Source of the DNA: Zygnema cylindricum
Lineage: Eukaryota; Streptophyta; Zygnematophyceae; Zygnematales; Zygnemataceae
Reading direction: 5' to 3'
Length of the DNA stretch: 64,000 nt
Assembly: GCA_037447655.1 (NCBI GenBank)
Contig: JBBHKE010002052.1
Coordinates: 219,996-283,995 of the forward strand
Position 1 is the first letter of the stretch, and each line of letters starts with the position of its first letter. The notes under the pieces are model-generated. The model searched no databases and had not been told where the DNA came from. It saw only the letters and a list, made by a program, of their open reading frames with translations. Positions 22,176-34,500 of the stretch are shown piece after piece. A program made the translations under genes and the position numbers.

Positions 22176-23441
22176 ATGACGGACGCGTTCCCGCGCGCTC
22201 TCGCGCGGCTGGCGGTCGCGCAGCTCTGCGAGGACGCTAAGTTTCAGGGCGCGCAGCGGTCGGCGCTGGACACGCTGGCGGACCTGCTGCTGCGTCATAT
22301 AACGGAGGTCGGACGCGCCGCACGTGCGTACTCGGAGCACGCAGGCAGAACGGAAAGCAATCTGCATGATGTGTTGCTGGCATTCGAGGATCTGTCTGTT
22401 TCAATGCCTGACGTCATGCGCTACTGTGACGCCGTGGATGAGATTCCTTTTGCACGTGCGGTGCCTCGTCTGCCTGCGAGGAAGAAGAGGAGGCGCCGTA
22501 CGCCGAGTTTTGCGCAGCTGGGAGAGACGCCGCCAAGCGAAAGTATGCCGCCATGGCTTCCTGCGCTTCCTGAGAAGCACACATACATGGCCACTCCTAT
22601 GTGGCCGGAGAGGAAGAGTCAGCCGAAAGCAGACCAATTAGAACAGGGAAAAGAGAGGAGGCGTGCAGAGAAGTCTTTGGTGACACTTCATGAAAGAGTG
22701 GAATCACTGCCACGTGGCGCTTCTGATAAACCTGGGACCGCTCAATTGCTCTGGGGACGTGTGGCAGATGGTGCTCGTTTACCAGTTAGTGAGGGAGGAG
22801 GTTTATCTCTAAATCAAGCTAAACCCTCGAAAGAACCAGAAGCGGTCAGTAATGCTAGTGGAAAGACAGCTAAGCCCGCAGTGAGTGGTGCTTTACGCAA
22901 TCCTTTCACGACTCCGGTCCTTCCAGAAACCGCAGTCAATTTGAATCCAGTTTTAGATTTCGGCTATTCTGCTGAAGATTTAGAAGGAACAGATAAGTGG
23001 AAAGGAACTGAGGAAGGTTCGAGTCGTGTGCTAACAGTATTAGATGTATTTCCGGAGATTATAGAGGCAGGTCGCAAGATGAAACAAAGACAGGAAGATG
23101 ATGATATGGATTCAGAAGCCAAAGGCAACAGGGGCACAGGAGGAGAGGATGACAATTTGCAGATTTGGTCCGGCTGGTTTGTCCCCCCCGCTAAGGATAA
23201 AGGTACAACAGGATTGTCATTTGACTGGAGTAACAAGTTGAAGCAGAGAGCATTAGAGGTTCGTCAGCTGTATGAGGGAGAGGAAGGCCAGGAAGTAAGA
23301 AAGGATGAAAAGAGAGAAAGGGGAAGAGAAGAGGAAAAGGACGAGAAGATACGGCGAGCAGAGCTGATTTTTGAATTGGCCGAGAAAATGGAGAAGGAAG
23401 AGGAGGGAGGCACTGGGACAGAACGGAATTTAATGGAATAA
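22176..23441 (+). CDS. TAF8-like TFIID subunit, single exon
   Basis: A 421-residue open frame from ATG 22176 to TAA 23441. Residues about 5-90 are a bromodomain-associated histone fold (LARLAVAQLCEDAKFQGAQR, ALDTLADLLLRHITEVGRAA, NLHDVLLAFEDL). Around residues 120-145 is the TAF8 C-terminal signature, PPWLPALPEKHTYMATPMW, which in TFIID binds TAF2. A basic stretch (ARKKRRRRTP) between the two suggests a nuclear localisation signal. The last 150 residues are charged and low in complexity (EEGQEVRKDEKRERGREEEK). TAF8 pairs with TAF10 in the core of TFIID. The unspliced structure contrasts with its neighbours. An earlier GTG-started extension is ignored. Confidence 0.82.
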   Translation: MTDAFPRALARLAVAQLCEDAKFQGAQRSALDTLADLLLRHITEVGRAARAYSEHAGRTESNLHDVLLAFEDLSVSMPDVMRYCDAVDEIPFARAVPRLPARKKRRRRTPSFAQLGETPPSESMPPWLPALPEKHTYMATPMWPERKSQPKADQLEQGKERRRAEKSLVTLHERVESLPRGASDKPGTAQLLWGRVADGARLPVSEGGGLSLNQAKPSKEPEAVSNASGKTAKPAVSGALRNPFTTPVLPETAVNLNPVLDFGYSAEDLEGTDKWKGTEEGSSRVLTVLDVFPEIIEAGRKMKQRQEDDDMDSEAKGNRGTGGEDDNLQIWSGWFVPPAKDKGTTGLSFDWSNKLKQRALEVRQLYEGEEGQEVRKDEKRERGREEEKDEKIRRAELIFELAEKMEKEEEGGTGTERNLME

Positions 23442-25953
23442 ACAGTCACCTTTAGCGGCAAGGTCAGAATGTCAGGTGTTGCAGATTTAATGTCCTTGTT
23501 TTTTAAAACAGCTGAAATGACCATGTCAAGAGACTTCTGCTGGACACTGTCAATGGGGTTCGTTCCAGTCAAACCTTTTCCTTGCAACAAAATGGAGACG
23601 TAAAGAAATGCATGCTTTTTTTAAGCAACCCGCCTGCCAATCTGACTCTAGGCTTTTGATGATGGATCCTGAATGTACTTCCATATGAAGAAGGCTGCTG
23701 GCGTCATCGACATTGTCAGAGAATGTTGACATGTCTTTGAGTTTCCATTTGTGTGATGGGAAGGCTTGCCAAAAGCAACTTTGTATATTCTGGCTTGTTT
23801 CTTATAATGGCCAATTGGCAGCAGTTTCAACTCACTATGGATGGACATTCCACATTCACTCTGGGTTTCTGAGCGTGGTGTGGGTGCAATCAGGTGAGGC
23901 CTCTGTTTGTTCCTATAATTTATACCTGTGTACTGAATCTTTGAAGAATAGCTTCAGCTACTTTATGCTAGTTCGAAGAGAAACTCTGCTTTTAGTTATA
24001 TGCTAGTTGGAGATGTTCTTAAAATTGCTGATATACTGTTCATAGCTTGTTTTCTTTCTTCTTTATAGTTTTATATTGTTCAAAAAAGTTTGTACAAGGC
24101 ATGTTATTGGCTTTTGTTCTCCCAGTGAGAGCGATCATCTGGAACATTTTTGCAGGTCTCCTTGGTTTGGCTAAGCGTAGCTGGATATTTCATGTATTTA
24201 TTGCATTATGTTTAGGTTGTGTGATTTTTTAGTTTTGCTTTTGCTCTTTTCTGTGTTGTGATTTATCAGGAGAGCATTTGTTAGTCAGCCAGCCTGATGC
24301 TGACATTCTGAGACTTTTTTTAGAATATTTGATCAATAATCACATTAGCCGGAATTAAATCTCACAACCAGTTTTCCTTTTCTGGTGTTAGGTTGTTGTC
24401 TGTGGAGCTCCTAATTTTCTTCCAACGTGGGCATTAGCTGGAGTGATTTTTATTCAATTGTTAACTTTGAGGTTACCGCTATGTTGGAGTGGTCATGTGA
24501 CAGCCACAAGCTGTTAGTTTACCAAATGATTACTTATTCGATGCCAGACGAGGAGGGCCGTAGTAAGCAAGCAAATGCAGTTGATATGTTTTCTTGTTTA
24601 GACTCGTTGCTACCTGCATTCTAAGTCTTCAGTCAATTTTGCTTGGTTGAAACTGTTTTTTGGTACAGGCAAATTCATCAGTTATTTTAGTCTTTAGGGG
24701 CTTTCAACTATCAAAAATTATGACAGGTTAGCCATCCTGGCACGACATTGTATCCTGTTTTATTTCAAAGTTCAGCCATTGGATTGGAAGAATCTTGTCA
24801 CAAGACTTTTTTATGCTTTAATTCTTCATAATAAAGTGTGTGCAGAATGTGCCAATATTCAGGCTTAAATGAAAGGTGATTCTTAAAGTTTTAAAATCAG
24901 AGTAGCCTGATTTTGTTAAGGTGTGAGAATTGTAATAATTTTGCTTCATTTTCTGGTTAATTCCACCGAGTTACTTGACAATTTTGAATTGTCTCTTATG
25001 CAATGATGTTCAGTAGGTAAGTTCTTTTTTTGTATTTGAGACAGTATCTAGGTTTTCCTATGATTGTTTCAGTATATATTTAGCTCTGTAAAGCATTATG
25101 GTCATCATCAAATTCCATCTGAAAGAGTTCGCTAGACTTTATGTGGACTGCCATTTTGGTATGTGCATTTTTGAGACATTATTTTGCAATTCAAAGGTGT
25201 ACTTTTCCTTGGAAATAATGAAGTGTGTCACAAAAAATGTCATGTCTACTTTGTCACAATTATGTCAGCACTGGAATTATACTTACGATAGAGTCGTTAG
25301 AGGTGGAATGTTGGGCGCCCAAAAAATGAACATCACTTACTGGACAACCAAGCGTGAATGGGCAATGTGTGAAAACCAGGTGAGGAACAAATAAAATGAT
25401 AACCACACTCTGCAAGGAATATGCAATGGTGTCAGAGCTTGCATGACTTTGCACACTAATCCAACTGTATTTGCAACTGGAGCTTGTTGTTCATCAGCGA
25501 CAAAATGAGCCTGTTTGACATGAGGCTGTTTGACACAGCAAGACCAGCGATAGATTGCAAACTTGTTTTTTTCAAATTGGATTAATTCCAGCATATTAAC
25601 TCTGTATGCAACTTCATAAAAAAACAGACTCGTTGCGAATCGCTGCAAACAACAGGTCAATCCTCATTGCATTCGCATCTGTAGAGAGCTCACACTGCTA
25701 GTATTGTAAATCTCCAAAAAATGAAACAGAAAAAAATAATGAGACATGAGGTCATTATGACTCCCTCAAGACAAAGTCTCAAAGAATTCAAAATCACCAG
25801 AAAAACAGTGAAATAAATAAAAAATCTGGACAACAACCGTAGTATATCAATTGCTTTTATTTTGAAAATCAACCATTCAAACATGTAGTAATTCAGTAAA
25901 CAAGAATGGAAAGTCAATGACCTTCAGTATACCGGCTCTTAATGGACCAGCTG
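23442..25953. other. Intergenic region between TAF8-like and NYN-2 (convergent)
   Basis: AT-rich sequence that should hold the 3' UTRs of two convergent genes. Open frames such as those near 24.05-24.6 kb and 25.1-25.4 kb have no recognisable motif and are hydrophobic by AT-richness. I see no repeat family member here. Confidence 0.5.
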
Positions 25954-27905
25954 TTATTGTCTCCGACCATACAGGCCCAGCTGTACGGCAGAATTCAAAA
26001 GCCTACAGAAAGACTGTATCCGACCCAAGCCACCACGCATTGGAAAGGCTCGAAATTGCTGGTTTCTAAATCGGGCTAGCAATGGCGTGGGAGAAACAAA
26101 TGGCCCAGGTCTATGCAATCTAAGCAGTCCCGTGTCAGTTATAACACTTTTCAGGTTATAAATAGAATTTCCATTTGGAATTTGTTCCTGGAGAGCAACT
26201 TCCCGTTTCAAGTTTAAGTTGTTTTTCCCTGTCCTGATCCCACTATTCCCTACAACTACACTGGGTAAAAGAATTCGATGAGCACTATTGACTTCTACTG
26301 CTAGATTATGTAACAGAAATGACTCTTCATTCTTTCTCTTGGAAGAACTGGGACCTTGGCCACAATCTGCTCCATCTCCTGCATTATCCTTGAGAATACT
26401 TCCTTTACACCCTTTCGATTCTAAAACTCCCACAATCAAAGTTTCCTTCTCAGAAACTATCAGGCCCTTGGCAGACTGTGACTGAGCAGCTAATGAGGTG
26501 GACATTATTGATGCCACTAGTTTCGGGGAAAGTTTACCAGGAATTTCTGAAAGTACAGCAGCTACTTTGTCAACTACAGACGTTCCTGGTTTAGGAACAG
26601 ATTTGGAAAAATCTTTAGTTTGCACAACAGGTACTTTAGTCAACTCTCTGGGTTCCACCATCTTAGGAGCAGGCTTGGAAGGAGCTTCAACAGGCACCAC
26701 CTTTTTATCTGGTTCCTTTGCAGGTTTTGGAGAATTCTTGACATCAATTGGTTTTTTACCTGGCCCATTTGCAGGTTTTGAATTCTTGACAGCATTCAAA
26801 TGTTTGTCTTGTACATTTGCAGGTTTTGAAGAATTCTTAACATCATTCGGTTTTTTCTCTGGTCCATTTGCAGGTTTAGGTGCATTCTTAACATCATTCG
26901 GTTTTTTATCTAGTCCATTTGTAGGTTTTGAAGAATTCTTGATGTCAGGCACCTGTTGCTTTGAAACAATACCCCGAGTAGTACTCACGATTTCCAGGGG
27001 AGGAAATTCCCACGCTTCCTCTTTGGTTACAATGCTCACACTTGGCATCAATTGAAGCGCCACACAAGTGCCTCTCGCCATTTGCGGCCACTCCCATTCG
27101 TCATTGGCAGCTCCTCTCAACAGACTGGCAACTGAATCCCTCGAAGGAAGGCAGGATATGCTCACTCTATATTGCAGATGACGCAATGCATGGAGTGCCT
27201 TTGAAAAACCTTGATCATTAGATATGAGCAACATGTGAGCAGGTGGCGGGTGTTGAAGAGCCCAGAGAAGCATGTCAACTAGGATAGCCTTGTCACTCGA
27301 ATCTTTGCCACCTGCAGCCACCAAGCATGCTAGTAATGGACATATGGAAATACAAAGAAAAGTCTTTAAAAACATTGGATAAAATGATACTTGTGAGCTT
27401 ATGAGGGATGTAAAATCACTACCATGTACTTCGTCAATCAAGGCAATACTATATCCAAGAACGTTAAAATACCAGATATCAGAAGAAGGCGATGCACATA
27501 AAAGAGTTTTTGTTGGAAATTAATGGTAGACGCAATGTGCCTTCCATAAGCCGAACTAAAAAGGATTGTCACATTCAGAGGGAATTAAGTACGGCAAGGG
27601 AAAAGGATCAAAAGCTTGCTATCATTTAAAGAAATACCTACATTTTGCCATTCACGTGTAGGCACATACTTACCTCTCGGCACATCTTGGAGGCTCACAT
27701 GGCTTGCACTGAGGCCTTTCCTTACAGTGAGAGGCAAAGTGTGTGTGTCACAGTATGCGGAAATAGAAAGGCTTCCAAAAATACCCTTTCCTGCTAAAGC
27801 ACATCGTATATTTCCGGCTATGGCTCCTGGTTCTACTCCAGAAGGGACACCACAATTCTCTATGTCCCACCATACAGACACAGGACACTGCCTTGGCGCT
27901 TCCAT
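25954..27905 (-). CDS. NYN-domain putative ribonuclease, paralogue 2
   Basis: Two exons: 27905-27674 and 27311-25954, phase 1 junction, 529 aa. The ATG at 27905 opens MEAPRQCPVSVWWDIENCGV, directly at the NYN domain, so unlike paralogue 1 there is no transit-like exon. The domain motifs WWDIENCGVP, AYCDTHTLP, SDKAILVDMLLWAL and LLISNDQGFSKALHAL keep the acidic positions. The linker then has at least five copies of a Lys/Pro/Asn repeat of about 18 residues (KPANGPEKKPNDVKNS type), followed by about 250 residues not present in paralogue 1 and not recognised. It lies in inverted orientation to paralogue 1 about 11 kb away, and similarity continues into the 5' flank (28060-28120). By family it probably cuts RNA. 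Confidence 0.82.
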
Positions 27906-28518
27906 TTATCTTCTCAGCTGCAAACAATGAACATCATGTCACTGACGTGCCCTTCAAGTTTCTCCTTTATCGTAAACATACAAACCCTGCCTAAATACAT
28001 TAGAGTTTGTAAAAACAACAATATTGAAAAACTTCACTTGAGCTCCACTGCCTCTAGAGTGACAGGACATGTCGACATAGCTCAGGTTACTGGCTTGCTA
28101 GAGCCTGTCCTCTACCATGAAAGTATACCCGCCTGCCAAATTATAATGTACTACCTCAGCCTGCGGTTTTGAAGTGCGGGTTTATTCTTTTTACTACTAT
28201 CTTACTGTAGTTCACGGCAGAAAAATAAGTCATCACCTATTGTTACCGGCCGTCGGAGTGGAAAACTGATGAAAAATAGAAAACTTAGAGAGAGTCTAAT
28301 AGTTGACGGAAAATGTTCGTCACCCGTCATGACGCGCAGCCGCACAAAGTGTCCTCGAATGGAGGCTCGAACGTACTGCACACAAAATACAGACGACGGC
28401 GTAACGGAACTTACGGAGCTTTTTGTGTCTGAAGGCAAGCCATCCTCACTGAGCACAACGTACGGCAGGCCTCGCTTTGCAGTGCAGCTGACGAAACTGC
28501 TTCTCTCCCACTCTTGCT
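27906..28518. promoter_or_regulatory. Divergent spacer between NYN-2 and the Lys/Glu-rich gene
   Basis: The spacer is 613 bp between inferred start codons. The part at 28060-28120 is the reverse complement of sequence upstream of NYN-1 (15730-15800; shared GTAGAGGACAGGCTCTAGCA and TGTCCTGTCAC), showing that the duplication included upstream DNA. Confidence 0.5.
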
Positions 28519-31500
28519 ATGCGCATCCGCAGAAGAAATGGCGGGAAATTCCGCAACACTCGTGAAAAGCTGAGACAAAAAGAGAAGAAAGCTGCTAAGC
28601 AGGTTACTAAGTCGGCTGAATTGGAGAAAAAGGAGCGTTCAAAACAGGATGTTTTACAGAAACGCGGCACAACGCTTGTAGCAACTAGGAAAGGCGTTTA
28701 TAAGGTTTCTTCAGATGGCCACTTAAGAGGAAAATTGAAGCAAAGAAAGCTGCGAAGTCTGCGTGACGGTGATATTGAAGAGAGGAAGTTCGTGGAGTGG
28801 GCAAGTAGTGTTAAAGGGAAAAAGAAGGCTGGTCGTCAGCGACCTCCTAGGAATAAGAAAATGACTTCCATTTCTTCTGATGATGAAGATGATGCAGAAA
28901 TGATGGCAGCGTTGACATCAGTGGCTGTTGACTCAGCTGCTGTCGTGCAAGGGGCGGCTGATTTGGCAAAAAGGTAAGCTTTATCAATGAGTCTTCTTTC
29001 TTTTCTTTTGCTCCGTATTTCTGTTGTGAATTTTTTCCAAGTCTCTTCAGACTCCTTTAATCCGTTCAATGCATGATGTCACATTGCAATTGAGAACATT
29101 ATCTTGTCCATATGACCTTGGAATTTTGGGAAAATCTCAAGCTTGGAGATTGTAGGCCTTTTTTTTCACGAGAAAAACCATTCAAATCTCAGTAACCTTG
29201 GAAACATTTTTGAAACCCTAGGAAATTCTCTGAAAACCCTAAAACATTCCCAAATTCCATGAGAAATGCTTCAAAACCGTAGAAGTTCTATTTTAAACCA
29301 CACAAATCCCTGTGTTATGGAAAAAAGTATGAAAATTGGTACACAGTTAAAAACAAGACGATGGTTTCTTTCTGTCAACCCGTGAACTATCTGTTCCAAT
29401 GTTATTCCCCTCCAAACAATTCGAACCTCTCCAATGACTATCTCGAAAAGTTCTGCTGGGTATCACATTGCACAAAACGTGTAATTGGTCAGTTTAAATT
29501 CAAATTGGTCAAATTTACCTTCATGCTTTTGGATCATCCACCCTTTGTAGCATCTACAAGTAAATCCATAAGCGTATATATAAGCATTTCACTGTTCCAA
29601 TTTTCCCTGATTTTTTCTGCACTCTTTTACTTTGGAAATCTCCCATTCGTGATCTTCGGTTGGCTGAGTTTTTCCGACGGATGAGCCAGCCGCTAAGTTT
29701 TGTTATTTGTTCATTGGAATTTTTATTAAAAGCTCATAAAGCTGGAAATGCTTTGTCGTTTTATGCAGTAAATAAGATGATTTTAGCAGTATTGAATCCA
29801 GCAGGCATTGAATACTTAATTCTGTACACCGGTTTGTATCTGTAATTACTAAAATAGCGATACTGCTAAAATGCAGTCTATGTGAAAGCTTTGTCAAAAC
29901 GAGAACTACTGTGCCACACAAAGACCTACAATCCCATAATTTCCTCCTTGCTCTTTCGTTTTAAAGAAGATTTTATGTTTAAACCAATCCATTAGCCCCA
30001 ATTTATAGAGTTCTGGTTTCCAATGGTAAAAGATCATATGTCAAATTAAGTACTCCACTAGAAAGCCTAATAGCATGGCAACTTCAGGAGCTAAATCTTT
30101 GGTATATTTGTCATGAAGTGGCAGGTGGAAGTGTAAGAAAGGTACATATTGAAACGATTAAGATGGAAGGAAGGCAGGGAAAGGAGGGGAGTAAGATAGA
30201 GAGAAGAGGAAGTGATACATTTTATTTTTTTTACTTGTAAATTTGAAGCGGTTTGTTTTTTTTGTGAGTCACTTCCCAAATAGTCTGTTGGCTTGTTTTC
30301 ATTTTTCATTAGCACTTTATTTGCTTTATGCGTTAATTCATGGCTGTCCCTGTCATTTTCTTGTCCTGGTTTTTTACTGTTTGATGGAAACAGGAAAGAC
30401 CGAAGAGTTCGAGGAGCATCCAAATCAGCAAAGAAATCGAAGCGAAGGATCGGCGATAGCAGTGACGAGGATCCGGAGCTTGCACATTATCAGATACGTG
30501 TGAGTGAATGTGGTTTGTTACAATGGGATGTCACATTGCTATCCTCTTGAAGATGGCAATACGTCAGTTTAAGATGCATGTAACGCACTACTGTAAAACC
30601 GCTCCAAATGAACTGAAAATGTGTGTAGAGGGCCAGTTTAATCTCTTTACCACCTCGTCTTAAAAAAAAGACAACAAAAATAAAGTCTGCGTCTTATTTC
30701 AGATGGCCACAAGTCTAATTGATCGCCACAAATTCTTTGCTGGGTCCTGCATAGAATAATGAGTTTTATGTGACAGGTATGGCTGAAGATCTTTTAACAG
30801 CTGAAAAAATATAGAATTGTGGAGGAACATGAAGCTTAATAAAATATACCTAGTCGCAAGTAGGTTATGTCACAGTATGCATTTTCTCTGCTCATCCATA
30901 TAATATCCTCTATTCTATTTGGAGGCAAATGTTTGCATTAGCGTTCAGATATAGAGGAATTCCTTTTTGTCCAGCTTAAGTCAGTAAATTGTCTTTTTGC
31001 TTCTATTTGACTGTTAGATTGGCACATGGTTCATTCTGGTGGGATGAAAGTATCGGCTTAGGCTGATGTATGTACCTTATTATGATCTGCTGATCGCGCT
31101 GTTTGAATCATACTAGTTTGGGTTACTGCTCATTTTTTTGCTTACTTTTTTCCCGCTTTCCAAGTTGACTGTATAACGTGTCTACTTGAAAGGAGGTCCG
31201 CATGATTGTTTGTAAATATTTGAAAGCAGCCTTTTAAGGTATACTCGTAAAGATCTAGATATTTGTTCAGATTCATTTCCAGAAATTTAAGATATAATGT
31301 AAAATTTCATAACCAGCTTTTTAAGATTTACTTTGAACATCTGTTGCAGACTCAAGAGATGCTGCACCGCCATCTGGACCAGACTTTCGGAGCTATTGTA
31401 GGTGATGATTCTTCCGAGGAGGAGGGAAAAACGAATGACCTTTTGACAACCAATGGGAGACAAAAAAGGAAAGGTGATGGAAATGACATGGTGAAGAAAG

Positions 31501-34500
31501 CGAAGAAGCAGCGCAGCTTGACAATAGGCAATGATATTGGAGCTACAAATGAAACCAATGCAAGTGGAACTGCAAACATAGGTGGAAGTGGAGAGGCTGG
31601 AATTCGTTTGTTTACATTCTCCTCGGCTCTATCGAAATCAGAGCTGAAAGGTAGGAAACCTGAAACGAAATGGTAGTATTGCTTCGTTCCTAGAAGACGA
31701 TTTGAATAATTTCTGCCTAAGAAGGAGTTTAGATTGTAAATGTTCAGCCCTTCACTTTTGTGTGTTTATGAAGATGGATATGGATATGGAATTAATTGCA
31801 CTTCTCTTGTGTCCTAGCTGATCTAGTAGTCTACCGATGAGTATATAGGACAGTTTTTGTTTCTGACTGAATGATGTTCAAAAAGCTCGGTATTGCCACT
31901 ATATGATTGTGATATGCTGCATTTCTTTTTTCGTGTTTGCCAGAGGCCTCGAAACAACTTGATCCTGTCATTAGAGAAGCGTCTTTATTTTCGTCTGAGC
32001 AGGTGAGACATACAACGGCGGTATGCGTTAGTAGGAAAGAGATGCAAAAAATGCCATTTATGTTTTACAGTTGGGGGACAATTGGATATGCATGTTTTGG
32101 GCATACGTGATTACACAAATGCGACTGCTTTCTTTACGGATAGTTTTTGCAGTAATTATACAGAAAAGTGTTCGTTCATTTCTGCTTACTATTACGGGAC
32201 AGTAATGCCAGTAGCCTCGTGTGTGTAAATGCTGTAGTCTACTTGATTACACTTTCCATGCAGCTGCTGTTGAAAGCACGTAGTTGGTTTTGAACCATTG
32301 AATTCTTGACAACCTGTAAACCCTAGTCGGCGTATTGCACATTTTTATATAACAGGAAGCTCTGGTAGATAGCACTGTCCACTTTACTTTCACTGTACGG
32401 ATCTGTCTGATTTGAAGAAAGGAGAGATTTGTCTTTGCCTATTGCAAGTAGTGATGCATAGGGTGGATCCCAGTATGATATTCAATACAGAAAAGGCCTG
32501 GAGTATTCGATAGCAAACCGTCCATCGCTGTTAGAGTTAGTGAATGATTAGCTTATGTTTTGCGACTAGGCCACTTAACTAGATAGTGTTATTAACACTA
32601 ATTTTTGATTTTGGGTCCCAAAAAACACTCACTCGGGTTGAGAGTGATTAAATCTAATAGCGATGGGCAGTTTAGTATTGTAGAGATGAATCACATTGTG
32701 ATACAATAATGTCACTGTAATGCATGCTATTTGACGTGCAATAAAAGGAAAAGAAAAGCTGAATGCAGAATGTTGATTACAAAGTGCTAAGAGTAAATGT
32801 AGAATCTAAAGTACACTATGTAGAATTAAAACAAGACTTCAATGTAGAAAAAGGAAATCGCACACAACAAAAGATATACAAATTAAATTGAGTAGATAGA
32901 GAGACTTGCAGATTTTCAGAGTTCATAATTATGAAAGGATAAGGAGTACATCACATTAAGAAGCGGTATTTCAAATATGATATTATTTTTCAATAAGATG
33001 TTTTGAATTGTAATCAATAAGCTTCCTAAAATGTAGAGAATGGTAATAGAGAAGCTTTCAGACGGCCTTTTTTTGGTGACTGTTTAGTTGGAAGATCAAT
33101 GGTGGTCAATGATTGACATACAGGTGAAGTAAGCCACAATGAGTGAGGATAGTGGAAAGTTGTTTGGAAATGAAAAGTACACAAGTAGGCACTGTAGTCT
33201 GTATTCCCCCTCTATGTTATCCGTCCTGTATACAGTACTTTTATAAGGTTACTATAAAACCTTACAAAAGCTTCTGTGAGCTTTTCATGAGGACACCACG
33301 CTACTATATGCTTGGATACGACCTATCATATATCACCGAAAAATGAAGTAGATCCTGTTACACTTTCATATGGACAATAGTACGCTATATAATGAATGGC
33401 CATACAATATGATAGGGATCACTACACCGTCCAATTGCTGTTAAAGTTAAGAACAGTAAGCCGGTCACGACTTTTCTTGGCCGGAAATTATGTGTTAATA
33501 ACACTATTTAAGAGAGAGGTTTACAATTCGCATGTCTCCCTACACTAAATTAGTATCATGCATTATAATTTTGCATTTACATTAATAATTCCTTTAATAG
33601 CGATAGGCGGTGCAGTTGCAAATGCACACAGTCTATTCATTCTATTTTTTTGGCAAATACTGGATAATATGTGCTCTCATCCTCGGCTCTCTAATCTCGG
33701 AGCCACGGGTTGAGTACACTGCACTTTAAGACAAGTAAGTGTTTTTTTTTTCCAAAATCATAAATCAGTGATAAATTGATAATAACACACTGTAGGTAAG
33801 TGGACCACAACGAGCCACGTTGCAAAACATGTTTTAGTGTAGCTGATTCTAATACAGTGTTAACTACACCGCGAATCGTAATTAGAGTAAAGAAAAAATT
33901 AGAGTAAAAAAGCAAAAAAAAACAATTAGAGTTATGAACGCTAATTTGTGTGATATAACTTTTTCACAGAGGAAGTTTACTTTAATTTATTTAAGTACTC
34001 TATATTGGGTTATGTCGGCAATAATTATCCGCGCTGTAATTATGAACACTAAATTACGTAGACGTACAAAATCTGTCAGTCCTTTGACGTCATTATGACG
34101 TTAGTACTATTTGTCGTGCTGAATGTTAGTTAATGTTCACACTGACGACGATGCTGTCGACGGACGAGAGTTATGCGAACGGCTTTTTTTTTATGTGATT
34201 GATTTTTTGTTTAGTGCGATTTCACGTGCGAGCGCGATTCTATTAAATCATTATTTGTACCTTTTTACTTATAAAAGTACAATTTTGCACGGTAGGACGT
34301 CGTCCGTACTCCACACTATTTAAAACGAACCTATATTATATTTTTTTACGCTAATTAAACCTTACCTTAAATAGTATAATGAAAAATTTAGAATCATTTA
34401 CTCTATTTAAGGTGATAGAGTCGAAATTTAGGGCGACCGAATTAGCGTTATTTACTCTAATTACGATGCGCGGTGTAGTGTTGTGTATCGGCAGGGTTTT

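Noticed and set aside
24047-25394. Small hydrophobic frames between TAF8 and NYN-2
   Set aside because: Composition follows local AT-richness; no motif or supported splice structure.
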